Source: JBFHFS01 sp041583495 (GTDB taxonomy: Bacteria > Bacteroidota > Bacteroidia > Bacteroidales > Marinilabiliaceae). Taken from it: a stretch of DNA of 46,279 bases. Shown here one piece after another: positions 10,095-18,393 of this stretch; within the stretch, counting starts at the first letter, position 1; each line of letters opens with the position of its first letter. Under the pieces are notes generated by a model. The model worked only from the letters and a program-made list of their open reading frames with translations, ran no database searches and was not told the DNA's origin. A program made the translations under genes and the position numbers. The stretch is taken from contig JBFHFS010000039.1 of the NCBI GenBank assembly GCA_041583495.1, forward strand, positions 1 to 46,279, read 5' to 3'.

Positions 10095-11312
10095 CTACTT
10101 ATTGGCAAGCTTATCTACGATAGTTTTGGTGTCGCGGGCAATTACCAACTCTTCGTTGGTGGGCACAACCATGATCTTCACCCGACCATCGGGTTGGCTA
10201 ATATCGGCTTCTATACCACGTAACCCTTCATTCTTCTCCAGATCGAGGGCAATGCCTAAAAATTCCATATCAGAACAGATTCCGGCCCTGGTCTCATCGC
10301 TATTCTCTCCAATTCCGCCGGTAAAAATCACCATATCAACCCCTCCCATTGCAGCGGCATAGGATCCAATATACTTCTTTATCCGGTAATAATACATGTC
10401 GAGCCCAAGACGAGCCATGTCGTTTCCCTTTAGGGCAGCATCTCTGATTTCGCGCATATCCGATGAGACCCCGGTAATTCCCAACATCCCGCTGTGCTTA
10501 TTGAAGAGTGTCGAGGCCGAACGGGTACCGATCAATTCCTTGTCCATGATAAAAGTAACAGCCCCCACATCCAGATCTCCGCAACGGGTTCCCATAATTA
10601 ATCCTTCAACGGGGGTAAAACCCATTGATGTATCCACCGAGGCGCCCTCTTTAATGGCAGCAATCGAGGCGCCATTTCCCAGATGACAAGAGATAATTTT
10701 TTGTGTACGGTAATCCCGACCCAGAATCTCACAAGCTCTGTGGCTTACATAACGATGACTGGTTCCGTGAAAACCATAGCGGCGAACACCATATTTTTTG
10801 TATAGGGCATAAGGTAAGCCATACATGAAAGCATGCTGTGGAATGGTTTGATGAAAAGCGGTATCGAACACCCCCACCTGCGGAACGCTGGGCAAAAGCG
10901 AGGAGATGGCCTCAATTCCTTTCAGGTTGGGCGGGTTGTGAAGCGGCGCCAGTTCGATACAATCCTGCATCTTCAGGATTACCTCCTCCGTAATAAATAC
11001 ACTTGAATTAAAGGCCTCCCCACCATGCACCACCCGGTGGCCCACAGAATCAATCTCACTCAGTTGGGCGATACATCCGTGCCGCTCACTGCTTAATACC
11101 CCTAAAATATAATCTATTCCGGTTTTGTGATCCAGAATTTCGCCTTCGAGTAATACTTTTTCCCCATTGGCTTTTTCATGCTTTAAAAATGAACCCTTCA
11201 GCCCTACTTTTTCAACGCCTCCCTTGGCCATTACATCCCAGGAATCATTTTCCATATTAAAAAGCTGATATTTAATGGATGAACTCCCACAATTGAGTAC
11301 TAATATCTTCAT
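10095..11312 (-). CDS. ackA: acetate kinase, copy B (next to ptb-buk)
   Basis: Start set at the ATG beginning MKILVLNCGSSS (405 residues, the usual AckA length); an ATG 45 bases earlier would add a lysine/asparagine-rich extension that AckA does not have. Visible active-site elements are N7 in LNCGSSS, GHRVVHGG, PLHNPPN, FDTAFHQT, GFHGTSHRYVS, MGTRCGDLD and TNEEL near the end. It transfers phosphate between acetyl phosphate and ADP. A second, divergent acetate kinase lies 1.4 kb upstream, so this copy could prefer propionyl phosphate or serve another condition; the sequence alone does not decide. About 270 bp separates it from the dehydrogenase gene upstream, enough for its own promoter. Confidence 0.93.
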   Translation of the reverse strand: MKILVLNCGSSSIKYQLFNMENDSWDVMAKGGVEKVGLKGSFLKHEKANGEKVLLEGEILDHKTGIDYILGVLSSERHGCIAQLSEIDSVGHRVVHGGEAFNSSVFITEEVILKMQDCIELAPLHNPPNLKGIEAISSLLPSVPQVGVFDTAFHQTIPQHAFMYGLPYALYKKYGVRRYGFHGTSHRYVSHRACEILGRDYRTQKIISCHLGNGASIAAIKEGASVDTSMGFTPVEGLIMGTRCGDLDVGAVTFIMDKELIGTRSASTLFNKHSGMLGITGVSSDMREIRDAALKGNDMARLGLDMYYYRIKKYIGSYAAAMGGVDMVIFTGGIGENSDETRAGICSDMEFLGIALDLEKNEGLRGIEADISQPDGRVKIMVVPTNEELVIARDTKTIVDKLANK

Positions 11313-11586
11313 CTGTTTATTTTTTTTTATTTGCCTATTCAATTGGGACAACAACAAACAAAAAGTAGCTGCTAACCGATTCTTTAGTTTAGATCTTTAC
11401 AGGAGTAAATTTCTTGCTTTCAAAATTGGTTCGACAAGATACCTAATCCATTCTTTTGGTATCCCAACGGTCGCTGCCTGTTCTTGCCCCGTTATGCTCC
11501 CGGCTGAAAATCCAGGAGTTATTTCATTGTTACATTAATGCTTTTCCTCAAAAAAATTAAGCCCGCTGCAGCTTTCTGCAACGCTT

Positions 11587-12546
11587 TTATTCCTTAATTT
11601 TTTTCCCGTTGGCATCGTATTTAAAAAAGCCATGACCGGTATGAACGCCCAGCCGTTTAGCTCTTACCAATCTTTTAATAAGAGGCGATGGCTTATATTT
11701 TGAGGAGCCAAACTCTTCGTAGAGATTGTCCATCCATTTCACCACCTTATTGAGTCCAACGATGTCGGCCGAATGAAAGGGACCAAAACGCATTCCCAAC
11801 CCCACGATCATTGTCTTATCAATGTCTTCGAGCGTAGCCACCCCCTCCAGAAGGGCCTGACAGGCTTCATTTAAAAGGGTAACAAAAAGACGTACACTGA
11901 TGAGACCTGCCGACTCCTCCACCGGAATGACATCCCGGTTAATCAGCTTCACAAACATACACACTTTGTTATAGACATCCTGGGAGGTGTGAAGCCCCTT
12001 AACGACCTCAATAATGCGGGCCTCGGGAGAAGTCACAAAAAAGTGCAAACTCACACAACGCTCTGGAAATTCCAGCTCGGAAGCCAGCTCTGTGATGATA
12101 ATGGTGGTGGCATTAGTGGAGATAATAGCCTCCTTGTCGACCACTTGCTCTATTTGCCGAAACACCTTTTTTCGCTGATCAATGCTGCGATCCCCGGTAT
12201 TCTCATCGGCCCGGATCGCTTCAATCACGAAATCGCACCCAGCCAAATCCTGGAAGTTGTGCGATCCCTTTATGCGGCTCATGATGGCCCGCTTTTCGCC
12301 GGAGGTCAAACCCCAGGTCTCAATCCGGTCATCAAGTTCACGACTAATATGATCAAGAGAATTCTGAATCTTCTCCTCGCTCAATTCGATAAACACCACT
12401 TCTATCCCGTGCCAGGCTGCAATACGTACAATATTTTGTCCCTCTTTGCCACACCCAATCACACCAATTTTGGAGAAAAGTGTTTTTACACGGCTTTTGG
12501 TACTAAGCGCGTATCGTTCAATGGGTTCCACTACAATTTCTGCCAT
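11587..12546 (-). CDS. 3-hydroxyacyl-CoA dehydrogenase family protein (divergent, Hbd-like)
   Basis: 319 residues. The Rossmann loop is GCGKEG at 31-36 after a 25-residue N-terminal extension. The NAD-binding domain runs to about 205 and the C-terminal dimerisation domain to about 310 (ends GVHTGHGFFKY, as in the family). The catalytic pair appears kept as H168 (SLHFF) and E180 (RIIEVV). Several positions are not the usual ones: HFFNP is replaced by HFFVTSPEA, SNTSS by STNATT, and the Asn of GFIxNR by Val218 (GLISVRL). It sits between two acetate kinase genes in a butyrate-type cluster, where NAD-linked oxidation or reduction of 3-hydroxybutyryl-CoA would fit, but the changes leave the substrate open. 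Confidence 0.75.
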   Translation of the reverse strand: MAEIVVEPIERYALSTKSRVKTLFSKIGVIGCGKEGQNIVRIAAWHGIEVVFIELSEEKIQNSLDHISRELDDRIETWGLTSGEKRAIMSRIKGSHNFQDLAGCDFVIEAIRADENTGDRSIDQRKKVFRQIEQVVDKEAIISTNATTIIITELASELEFPERCVSLHFFVTSPEARIIEVVKGLHTSQDVYNKVCMFVKLINRDVIPVEESAGLISVRLFVTLLNEACQALLEGVATLEDIDKTMIVGLGMRFGPFHSADIVGLNKVVKWMDNLYEEFGSSKYKPSPLIKRLVRAKRLGVHTGHGFFKYDANGKKIKE

Positions 12547-12717
12547 TTATTCATTAAATTTAAATATCAAATTTCTATTAACTCTCAAAACACAACTCAT
12601 TAAAATAGATTCAGATAAAAAACAGGTTTTTAAGCCATTACAACAATAAACTCAAAACCCTTATAAATTATTTATCAAACCCTACCTTCAAAACAACAAC
12701 ACTACACCTCCCTGATC

Positions 12718-13917
12718 TTATTGATTCAATAATCTAAAGGTCTCCATTGCAATCACCAACTCTTCGTTGGTAGGCACCACAACCAGCTTAACCTCACTTT
12801 GTATGGCGGAAAAAACACTTTCCTGCCCACAGGCCTCCACATTTTTGTGCTTATCCATCTCCACGCCGAAGAACTTCAAACGCTCACAAACCAATTGCCG
12901 GATAAAATAGGAGTTTTCACCAACTCCACCGGTAAAAACAATCATATCCACCCCGTCCATGATTCCGACAAAAGAACCAATCCACTTGCGCACCCGGTAC
13001 ACATACATATCCAATGCCAGGCGGGCCCTCTCTACACCCTCACCCGCGGCTTTAATGATGTCGCGCATATCGGATGAGAGGCCCGAAATACCCTGAAGGC
13101 CACTCTCTTTATTCAGCAGGTTGCTGATGCCACTAATGCTCAATTTATGCTTTTCTTCGAGGTACAAAAGAATCCCCGGGTCGAGGGTCCCACAACGGGT
13201 GCCCATCATCAAACCCGTTAACGGGGTAAATCCCATGGAAGTATCCACCGAAGCTCCATCCTTTATTGCCGTAATGGAGGCACCATTGCCCAGATGACAG
13301 GTGATGATCTTACTATGATGATAATCCATCCCGGTTATTTCACAAGCCTTTTGGCCAACATAGCCATGACTAATGCCGTGAAATCCATACCGTCTGATTC
13401 TATCCTCCTCATAATACTTATAGGGAAGGCCATATAGAAATGCTTCCCGTGGCATGGTTTGATGAAAAGAGGTATCAAATACCGCGATTTGGGGAATCCC
13501 GGGCAACAGGATTTCCATAGACAATATACCCTTGAGGTTCGAAGGATTGTGCAAAGGCGCCAAATCAGAACAAACCCGGATATTGTCTTTGACCTCCTCA
13601 TTAATTACCACGCTTTGGGTAAACAACTCACCTCCATGCACCACCCGGTGCCCTATGGCCTCAATTTGAGAAAGACTATTCAACACCTTTTCACCAATCA
13701 GGGTTTCCAGAACCAGTTTTATGGCGGCCGTATGGTCGGGCACATCCACATCCACCGTAAAGGCCTCCCTTTGGGGAACCGACTGCTTTAAATGGCCACC
13801 CATGATTCCCAACCGCTCTACCAATCCACGACACATCATCTTGCGCTCACCATCCTCAAGGCTTATCAACTGATACTTCAGCGAACTACTTCCACAATTA
13901 AGAACAAGGACGATCAT
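12718..13917 (-). CDS. ackA: acetate kinase, copy A (next to pta)
   Basis: 399 residues, standard AckA length, starting MIVLVLNCGSSS. Active-site elements are seen: N7, GHRVVHGG, PLHNPSN, FDTSFHQT, GFHGISHGYVG, MGTRCGTLDPG and TNEEL. It converts acetyl phosphate plus ADP to acetate plus ATP and lies 59 bp downstream of pta, the classic pairing. It differs from copy B at many positions, so the duplication is old. A terminator-like hairpin sits in the gap between pta and this gene, so its expression may be partly uncoupled from pta. Confidence 0.94.
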   Translation of the reverse strand: MIVLVLNCGSSSLKYQLISLEDGERKMMCRGLVERLGIMGGHLKQSVPQREAFTVDVDVPDHTAAIKLVLETLIGEKVLNSLSQIEAIGHRVVHGGELFTQSVVINEEVKDNIRVCSDLAPLHNPSNLKGILSMEILLPGIPQIAVFDTSFHQTMPREAFLYGLPYKYYEEDRIRRYGFHGISHGYVGQKACEITGMDYHHSKIITCHLGNGASITAIKDGASVDTSMGFTPLTGLMMGTRCGTLDPGILLYLEEKHKLSISGISNLLNKESGLQGISGLSSDMRDIIKAAGEGVERARLALDMYVYRVRKWIGSFVGIMDGVDMIVFTGGVGENSYFIRQLVCERLKFFGVEMDKHKNVEACGQESVFSAIQSEVKLVVVPTNEELVIAMETFRLLNQ

Positions 13918-13934
13918 TGTTGAGGGATTTTAGT

Positions 13935-13956
13935 TAAAAAAGCCGGAAAACCGGCT
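13935..13956 (-). terminator. intrinsic terminator or attenuator between pta and ackA
   Basis: On the minus strand, a GC-rich 6-bp stem (AGCCGG with CCGGCT, tetraloop TTTT) is followed at once by six T residues. It lies after the pta stop and 17 bp before the ackA start, so transcription from pta may stop or be attenuated before ackA. Confidence 0.65.
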
Positions 13957-13976
13957 CTTGCACAAACCACTGACCC

Positions 13977-14978
13977 TTACCGGCCAAGGCACTGGTTCGC
14001 CGTAATGGCCACCAGATTAACAATATCACTAACCGAGCACCCTCTCGAAAGGTCGTTGATAGGTGCCGCCATTCCCTGTAAAACAGGGCCAATGGCTTCG
14101 GCATGCGCCAAGCGTTGAACCAGCTTATAACCAATATTTCCCGATTCTAGTGTTGGGAAAATGAAAACATTGGCTTTACCCTCAATTTCGCTGCCAGGAG
14201 CCTTCTTATGAGCTATTTCAGGCACAATGGCTGCATCCACCTGCAGTTCGCCATCAATCTTAAGCGAAGGGGCCATTTCCCGTGCCAAAGCAGTTGCTTC
14301 CACCACTTTATCCACCATCTCATGACGGGCACTTCCTTTGGTTGAGAAACTAAGCATGGCCACCCGGGGTTCGAAACCAACAAGGTTTTGAGCCGTATCG
14401 GCAGTGGCCACAGCTATTTCGGCCAGCTCTGCAGCAGTAGGATTGGGATGTACCGCACCATCTGCAAAAATCATAATACCCTCTTCACCAAAGGATTTAT
14501 CGGGAAGCACCATAATAAAAGCTCCGGATACCACACTAATGCCCGGCTTGGTTTTCACCACCTGAAAAGCAGGCCTTAAAACATCTCCGGTAGCATTCTC
14601 CGCCCCGGCTACTTCCCCATCGGCATCACCATTTTTTATCATCATAACGCCCAGATAAAGGGGGTTTTTCACCAGTTCGAGGGCCTGTGCCCGCTCCATC
14701 CCTTTATTCTTCCTGATCTCATAAAGCAAATCGGCATACAATTCCAATTTCTCGTGCGCCATAGGATCGATGATGGTCGCTTTGCTGATGTTTTTCAGGA
14801 CCAGCCGCCTGCTTTCACTTTCAATCTCTTCACGATTACCAAGCAAAATAATCCTGGCAAAATCTTCTTCCAAAATGGCATCGGCAGCACGCAACGTACG
14901 CTCTTCAACGCCCTCGGGCAACACAATCCGTTTTTTATCCTGGCGTGCCCGTTCCTTAAGTTGTTCTATAAACTTCAT
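13977..14978 (-). CDS. pta: phosphate acetyltransferase, short form
   Basis: 333 residues, the short single-domain Pta without the long N-terminal regulatory part. Family pattern: KKRIVLPEGVEERTL at the N-terminus, the GDADGEVAGAENATGDVL segment in the centre, VVSGAFIMVL, and the C-terminal ESGNIGYKLVQRLAHAEAIGP and GCSVSDIVNL. It interconverts acetyl-CoA and acetyl phosphate. It is the first gene of the minus-strand fermentation block and has a TAnnTTTG promoter box 28 bp upstream. Confidence 0.95.
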   Translation of the reverse strand: MKFIEQLKERARQDKKRIVLPEGVEERTLRAADAILEEDFARIILLGNREEIESESRRLVLKNISKATIIDPMAHEKLELYADLLYEIRKNKGMERAQALELVKNPLYLGVMMIKNGDADGEVAGAENATGDVLRPAFQVVKTKPGISVVSGAFIMVLPDKSFGEEGIMIFADGAVHPNPTAAELAEIAVATADTAQNLVGFEPRVAMLSFSTKGSARHEMVDKVVEATALAREMAPSLKIDGELQVDAAIVPEIAHKKAPGSEIEGKANVFIFPTLESGNIGYKLVQRLAHAEAIGPVLQGMAAPINDLSRGCSVSDIVNLVAITANQCLGR

Positions 14979-15005
14979 AAAAACCTTTATTTTTTTTAAG
15001 ATTTA

Positions 15006-15013
15006 CAAATTTA
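15006..15013 (-). promoter_or_regulatory. -7 box of Bacteroidota type upstream of pta
   Basis: On the minus strand this reads TAAATTTG, matching the TAnnTTTG box of the Bacteroidota primary sigma factor. It is 28 bp before the pta start. No convincing -33 TTTG partner is seen at the expected spacing. Confidence 0.4.
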
Positions 15014-15096
15014 CAAGTTAATAACCGAACTCAGCCTACTTTATAGCCATTAATATTTATGTTTAAAAGCACGAGCAAGCTCTTATCGACCAGCAT

Positions 15097-16566
15097 TTAA
15101 CCCGTGGGTGCATCGGGTAATCCCTTAACTATCACAGGCTTTTGATCGTAGGGTTTAATCTGAAACATATCATCGGGGGTTAACCCACACTCCAATACCA
15201 TTTCCATACAATACTCCAACTGTCCCAAATCAGCACCCGTGTTGTTGGTTCCAAAGGTAAATTTCACCCCGGCCTCCTTGGCCATCTTAATCATATGGGC
15301 ACTTGGAACCTTGTAGCGCGCATTAATTTCAAGGGCGATAGCATTATCAGCCAAAACTTTTATCACCCTGGCTACGCGGTCCGCGGTCCAAAGTGACTCG
15401 TACTCATCGGTCAATACTGCGGGCAAAACCGTGGGATTTACGTAAATATCAACCGGTTCCTTCGAGAAAATGGCTTCAATTTTTTCAACCAGTTGATCCA
15501 TAAACTGCTCTTTATCGTCAACCCAAACCTCCTCAGGCATCCAAATCCGGGTGCGACGCCCTTTGTAATCGGTAAAGGTCATGGCATCGGTAAACACATA
15601 ATCGAATTCGGCCACTGCCCCGGGCGAAAAAAGAGTGACCCATTCACGACCCTCGGCTTGCATCCCTTTAAAAACAGGACTTTCTTTAACTTCATTCAGG
15701 TATCGGTAAAGTGAAGAATCGTTGGTGACCGGAAAATGAAGTCCGCAATTAGGGGCTATCCCATAGTTAATCCCCAGCCTTTGAGCGTTAGCCACCGCCT
15801 GATCAAGAGTTAACCCACCCTTGAGGTGAACGTGGTGATCGATCAGGGGAAAGCCAAAAGTCATCAGTTTGGTGACTAAAGTATCCCATTTTTTATCCAC
15901 CTCCGGTTTTACTCTTGGTGCTTCGGGCAGTTCCCTTACCCTTAGATTTCGAAAATAGGCAGTGCTATTGGGATCATGAGCCTGCAAGGCAAAAGTTCCC
16001 TTAGACAGCCTTAACCCTTGGTTGCCTTCTGAACGCCACGGCTCATCAGGTTCAATGTAATCATTTACCTTTTTCCCGTTTATGAAGACTTCTATATGGT
16101 TTTCCACTACTTTTATACGCAACTTAAACCACTGATCATCTTTCACCAGGGGAAAGTAGAGATTCCGGATGTTATAAATACTTCCGGTTTTCCGGAGCTC
16201 AGGATGATTTTCAGAGCCGGTATAGGAGTTGTTGACCTGTATCTCGTACCCTTTTTTCGGCCAGCCCTCGGCTTGATATTTTGTGTGAATAAAGATTCCC
16301 GAATTGGCGTGTTCTTTTGTTTTCAATTCGGCCTCAAATTCGAAATTTTTAAACGAGCCTTCGTAAAACAGGTGTGCACGCTCTCCGGAACATTTTATCG
16401 TCCCGTCTTCAACCGAAATACTGCCCCCATTTTCGGCACTCTTTTTCCAGCCATCCAGAGTTTGCCCGTCAAAAAGAGATTGCCACCCACCCGTTTGGGT
16501 TGGGTTCTGACAAGCCAATAAAAACACCATTAATAAATACCAGGGAGTAACAAACAGTTTGCCCAT
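15097..16566 (-). CDS. lipoprotein fusing a DUF1080 domain to a PHP-like domain
   Basis: 489 residues. Lipobox LLAC gives lipidated Cys19. Residues 27-212 are a DUF1080 (3-keto-disaccharide hydrolase-type, concanavalin-like) domain, seen in GWQSLFDGQTLDGWK, NSGIFIH, the GYEIQVNN segment and the terminal YFRNLRVREL. Residues 230-485 look like a PHP/TIM-barrel metallohydrolase: LIDHHVHLKGG supplies an HxH (H245, H247) and IALEINAR a PHP-like Glu. The late PHP motif (G-S-D-A-H) appears as FGTNNTG and so lacks its Asp and His ligands. The substrate is unknown; it is likely anchored in the periplasm or outer membrane. It is not obviously in an operon with pta downstream. Confidence 0.75.
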   Translation of the reverse strand: MGKLFVTPWYLLMVFLLACQNPTQTGGWQSLFDGQTLDGWKKSAENGGSISVEDGTIKCSGERAHLFYEGSFKNFEFEAELKTKEHANSGIFIHTKYQAEGWPKKGYEIQVNNSYTGSENHPELRKTGSIYNIRNLYFPLVKDDQWFKLRIKVVENHIEVFINGKKVNDYIEPDEPWRSEGNQGLRLSKGTFALQAHDPNSTAYFRNLRVRELPEAPRVKPEVDKKWDTLVTKLMTFGFPLIDHHVHLKGGLTLDQAVANAQRLGINYGIAPNCGLHFPVTNDSSLYRYLNEVKESPVFKGMQAEGREWVTLFSPGAVAEFDYVFTDAMTFTDYKGRRTRIWMPEEVWVDDKEQFMDQLVEKIEAIFSKEPVDIYVNPTVLPAVLTDEYESLWTADRVARVIKVLADNAIALEINARYKVPSAHMIKMAKEAGVKFTFGTNNTGADLGQLEYCMEMVLECGLTPDDMFQIKPYDQKPVIVKGLPDAPTG

Positions 16567-16750
16567 AATTAACTTCTTTGCGTGAATTCAACAGCCTGTA
16601 ACCCAAATGCAGGGATTCTAAACCGTCCCGGATACCCGGAATAAAAAAAGCGAAACTTCGTTGCATTCAAATCGCACAACTTAAGGTGTAATTTAAGGAA
16701 ATTATTGAGGATCCTCCAGTTGATTTCCTTAAAATTACGCTGAGGCTTAA

Positions 16751-16782
16751 AAATAAAAAAGCCGGAGCAGAACCTCCGGCTT
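16751..16782 (-). terminator. rho-independent terminator after the TonB-C gene
   Basis: A 9-bp stem (AAGCCGGAG with CTCCGGCTT, six-base loop) lies just past the stop of the minus-strand gene ending at 16792. On the minus strand it is followed by a T-rich tract. Confidence 0.85.
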
Positions 16783-16791
16783 AAAATAAAC

Positions 16792-17421
16792 TCACCACAC
16801 GGGGGGCGTCCCTCGTTTGGTTGTTATTATGACGACCCCATCACTTGCCCTTTGGCCATATCGATCGATGGCTTTTTGTCCTTTCATTACCCGGATCGAT
16901 TTTACATTATAGCCGGGCACCTCAATGTACTTTTCAGCAATTTTATCATCGATGATATAAAGCACTTTCTTATCCTGCAAACCGTACTTCTCCAGGATTC
17001 TCAGCGGAACTAAAACCTCCTCCGACAACCTGAAATTAACGGGCAAAACAACCCGGCAATGAACCGGGGTTCCATCCTTTAAGGCCGGTCTCCACTCCTG
17101 CATCAGGTCGACCAAACGAAGGGCTTCATTGTCGAGAAGAGGATCCACGCTTTTGGCGATGGAGGCTTCCCTGGCATGGCCATCGGCGGTTACGATAAAC
17201 GAGACATTCACCACCCCCTGAAGCCCATCGAGGAGGGCCTCTTCAGGGTAAATCATTTGCCGCTCAAAAAATTTCTCCGGATTGGAGGGCGTCCCTTTAA
17301 ATTTAGGAACCCGATCGACCACCTCATAAACAGAATCTCTGGATTGCGTTACGGCAAGGTTGTTTGCAAACAGCGTTGCCGACCCCATTATCATTCCTAT
17401 CAAAAGAACCAATCGTGCCAT
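16792..17421 (-). CDS. exported TonB C-terminal domain protein with a plug-like tail
   Basis: 209 residues. A signal-like hydrophobic N-terminus (about 1-20) is followed by a TonB C-terminal fold (about 50-132; YPEEALLDGLQGVVNVSFIV and the CRVVLPVNFRL end are typical). The last 45 residues, VKSIRVMKGQKAIDRYG then ASDGVVIITTKRG, look like the end of a TonB-dependent receptor plug domain. Such a protein could transmit energy or act as a periplasmic partner of SusC-type receptors, but there is no proline-rich TonB stalk. It has a promoter upstream and a terminator downstream, so it is a single-gene unit. Confidence 0.7.
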   Translation of the reverse strand: MARLVLLIGMIMGSATLFANNLAVTQSRDSVYEVVDRVPKFKGTPSNPEKFFERQMIYPEEALLDGLQGVVNVSFIVTADGHAREASIAKSVDPLLDNEALRLVDLMQEWRPALKDGTPVHCRVVLPVNFRLSEEVLVPLRILEKYGLQDKKVLYIIDDKIAEKYIEVPGYNVKSIRVMKGQKAIDRYGQRASDGVVIITTKRGTPPVW

Positions 17422-17445
17422 AGTGAAACTTTTTTAGTATTGTTA

Positions 17446-17474
17446 CAAAATTATCACATCAACAACTATACCAA
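17446..17474 (-). promoter_or_regulatory. Bacteroidota-type promoter for the TonB-C gene
   Basis: On the minus strand, TAATTTTG (17446-17453) matches TAnnTTTG. TTG at 17472-17474 lies 18 bp upstream as the -33 element. The implied start site is about 18 bp before the ATG at 17421. Confidence 0.55.
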
Positions 17475-17485
17475 TATGGCCCAAA

Positions 17486-17515
17486 AATAAAAAAACCCTG
17501 CAGGTCAACAGGGTT
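17486..17515 (-). terminator. rho-independent terminator after the 90-residue ORF
   Basis: A 7-bp stem (AACCCTG with CAGGGTT, eight-base loop) begins about 13 bp beyond the stop at 17528. It is followed on the minus strand by a long T tract. It closes the minus-strand gene 17528-17800. Confidence 0.85.
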
Positions 17516-17527
17516 AATATTAGAGGT

Positions 17528-17800
17528 TTATTTGTGAATGCTCTCTCTGAGTTTATCTATCCTCGAGAGAACCTCCCGCAAATTATCCGCTGAATTACCA
17601 CCGGAGTTCTTTATCCCGCGTGGGACTTCCACCGGCTTCCCTTTATTGCTGTCGGCCTTTGACTTTAATTCGAAATTAGCATAGATGCGGGGTTCCGAAA
17701 ACCCTTCGACCTTTTCATAATCCAGAAAATCGAGATAACGCAGCAGCTCCTCAAAAAAGGGCGCTTTCTCGTCCCGAACTTTTATCCTATAATGTATCAT
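17528..17800 (-). CDS. small conserved-looking hypothetical protein
   Basis: 90 residues, cytoplasmic by appearance. The N-terminus MIHYRIKVRDEKAPFFEELL followed by LDFLDYEKVEG resembles the strand-helix-strand start seen in many small Bacteroidota proteins annotated near antitoxin-like genes. The middle is rich in Lys, Asn and Gly and probably disordered, and the end (LREVLSRIDKLRESIHK) is a basic helix. I do not recognise a family. A good terminator directly downstream supports that it is a real gene. No partner toxin gene is seen next to it. Confidence 0.55.
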   Translation of the reverse strand: MIHYRIKVRDEKAPFFEELLRYLDFLDYEKVEGFSEPRIYANFELKSKADSNKGKPVEVPRGIKNSGGNSADNLREVLSRIDKLRESIHK

Positions 17801-18393
17801 CTTTGTATGATTTGCCAGGCAATGGGACTTTACCCCTTACCAATTGTTATAACCTACCAACTATTTCAATTCTCACCCAAAACCGATGATGCTCCCGGCG
17901 AGAGTTAAAGACTACCTGTATTTCTATTCATTGCAACCTTTCAGTTGAATTATTAAAAGGACCCCTTCTTCACATCCGAAAGAGAGTCGATTCAATTTGT
18001 CTGAAATTATTCATGGGTGCTGGTGTTTGCGGACGACACGGGGCTTTCTTCCAATAACATTTTTCTCGTGCAATCCTATTTTTCTTTTTCATTAAGGGTT
18101 TTCGGGAAAATCAAACACACTTCGCAAGCAGCCATTTTTTACGAAACTATTATCATCATAATAACAACACTGACTTTAATATTATTTTTTATGTGTGCCC
18201 TGCTTCTTAATCTATAGATTAGGAGGGGCAGTAATATTGGGTTATACCATAAACAACCAGCTAAGGAGTAAATGTAGAACAAAAAAAAATAAAATCAAGT
18301 AAGATAAAAAATAGATTCCCTCACCACCCTGAGCAAAAAATGAAGACCCTTACAACATGACTGACCGTTTATTGTAAACAAAAAGGAACTTAA
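17801..18393. other. 593-bp stretch without a supported gene
   Basis: AT-rich, with no convincing promoter pair or stable hairpin. A 66-codon plus ORF at 18017-18217 with a hydrophobic end and a 40-codon minus ORF at 17970-18092 are present. Neither has a recognisable family or a clear start context. Confidence 0.5.

Noticed and set aside
17970..18092. 40-codon minus-strand ORF starting MKKKNRIAREKCYWKK
   Set aside because: Too short, with no family resemblance and no clear promoter; kept only as a note.
18017..18217. 66-codon plus-strand ORF with a hydrophobic C-terminus
   Set aside because: No recognisable family and no clear promoter; the hydrophobic end comes from an AT-rich run and is probably chance.
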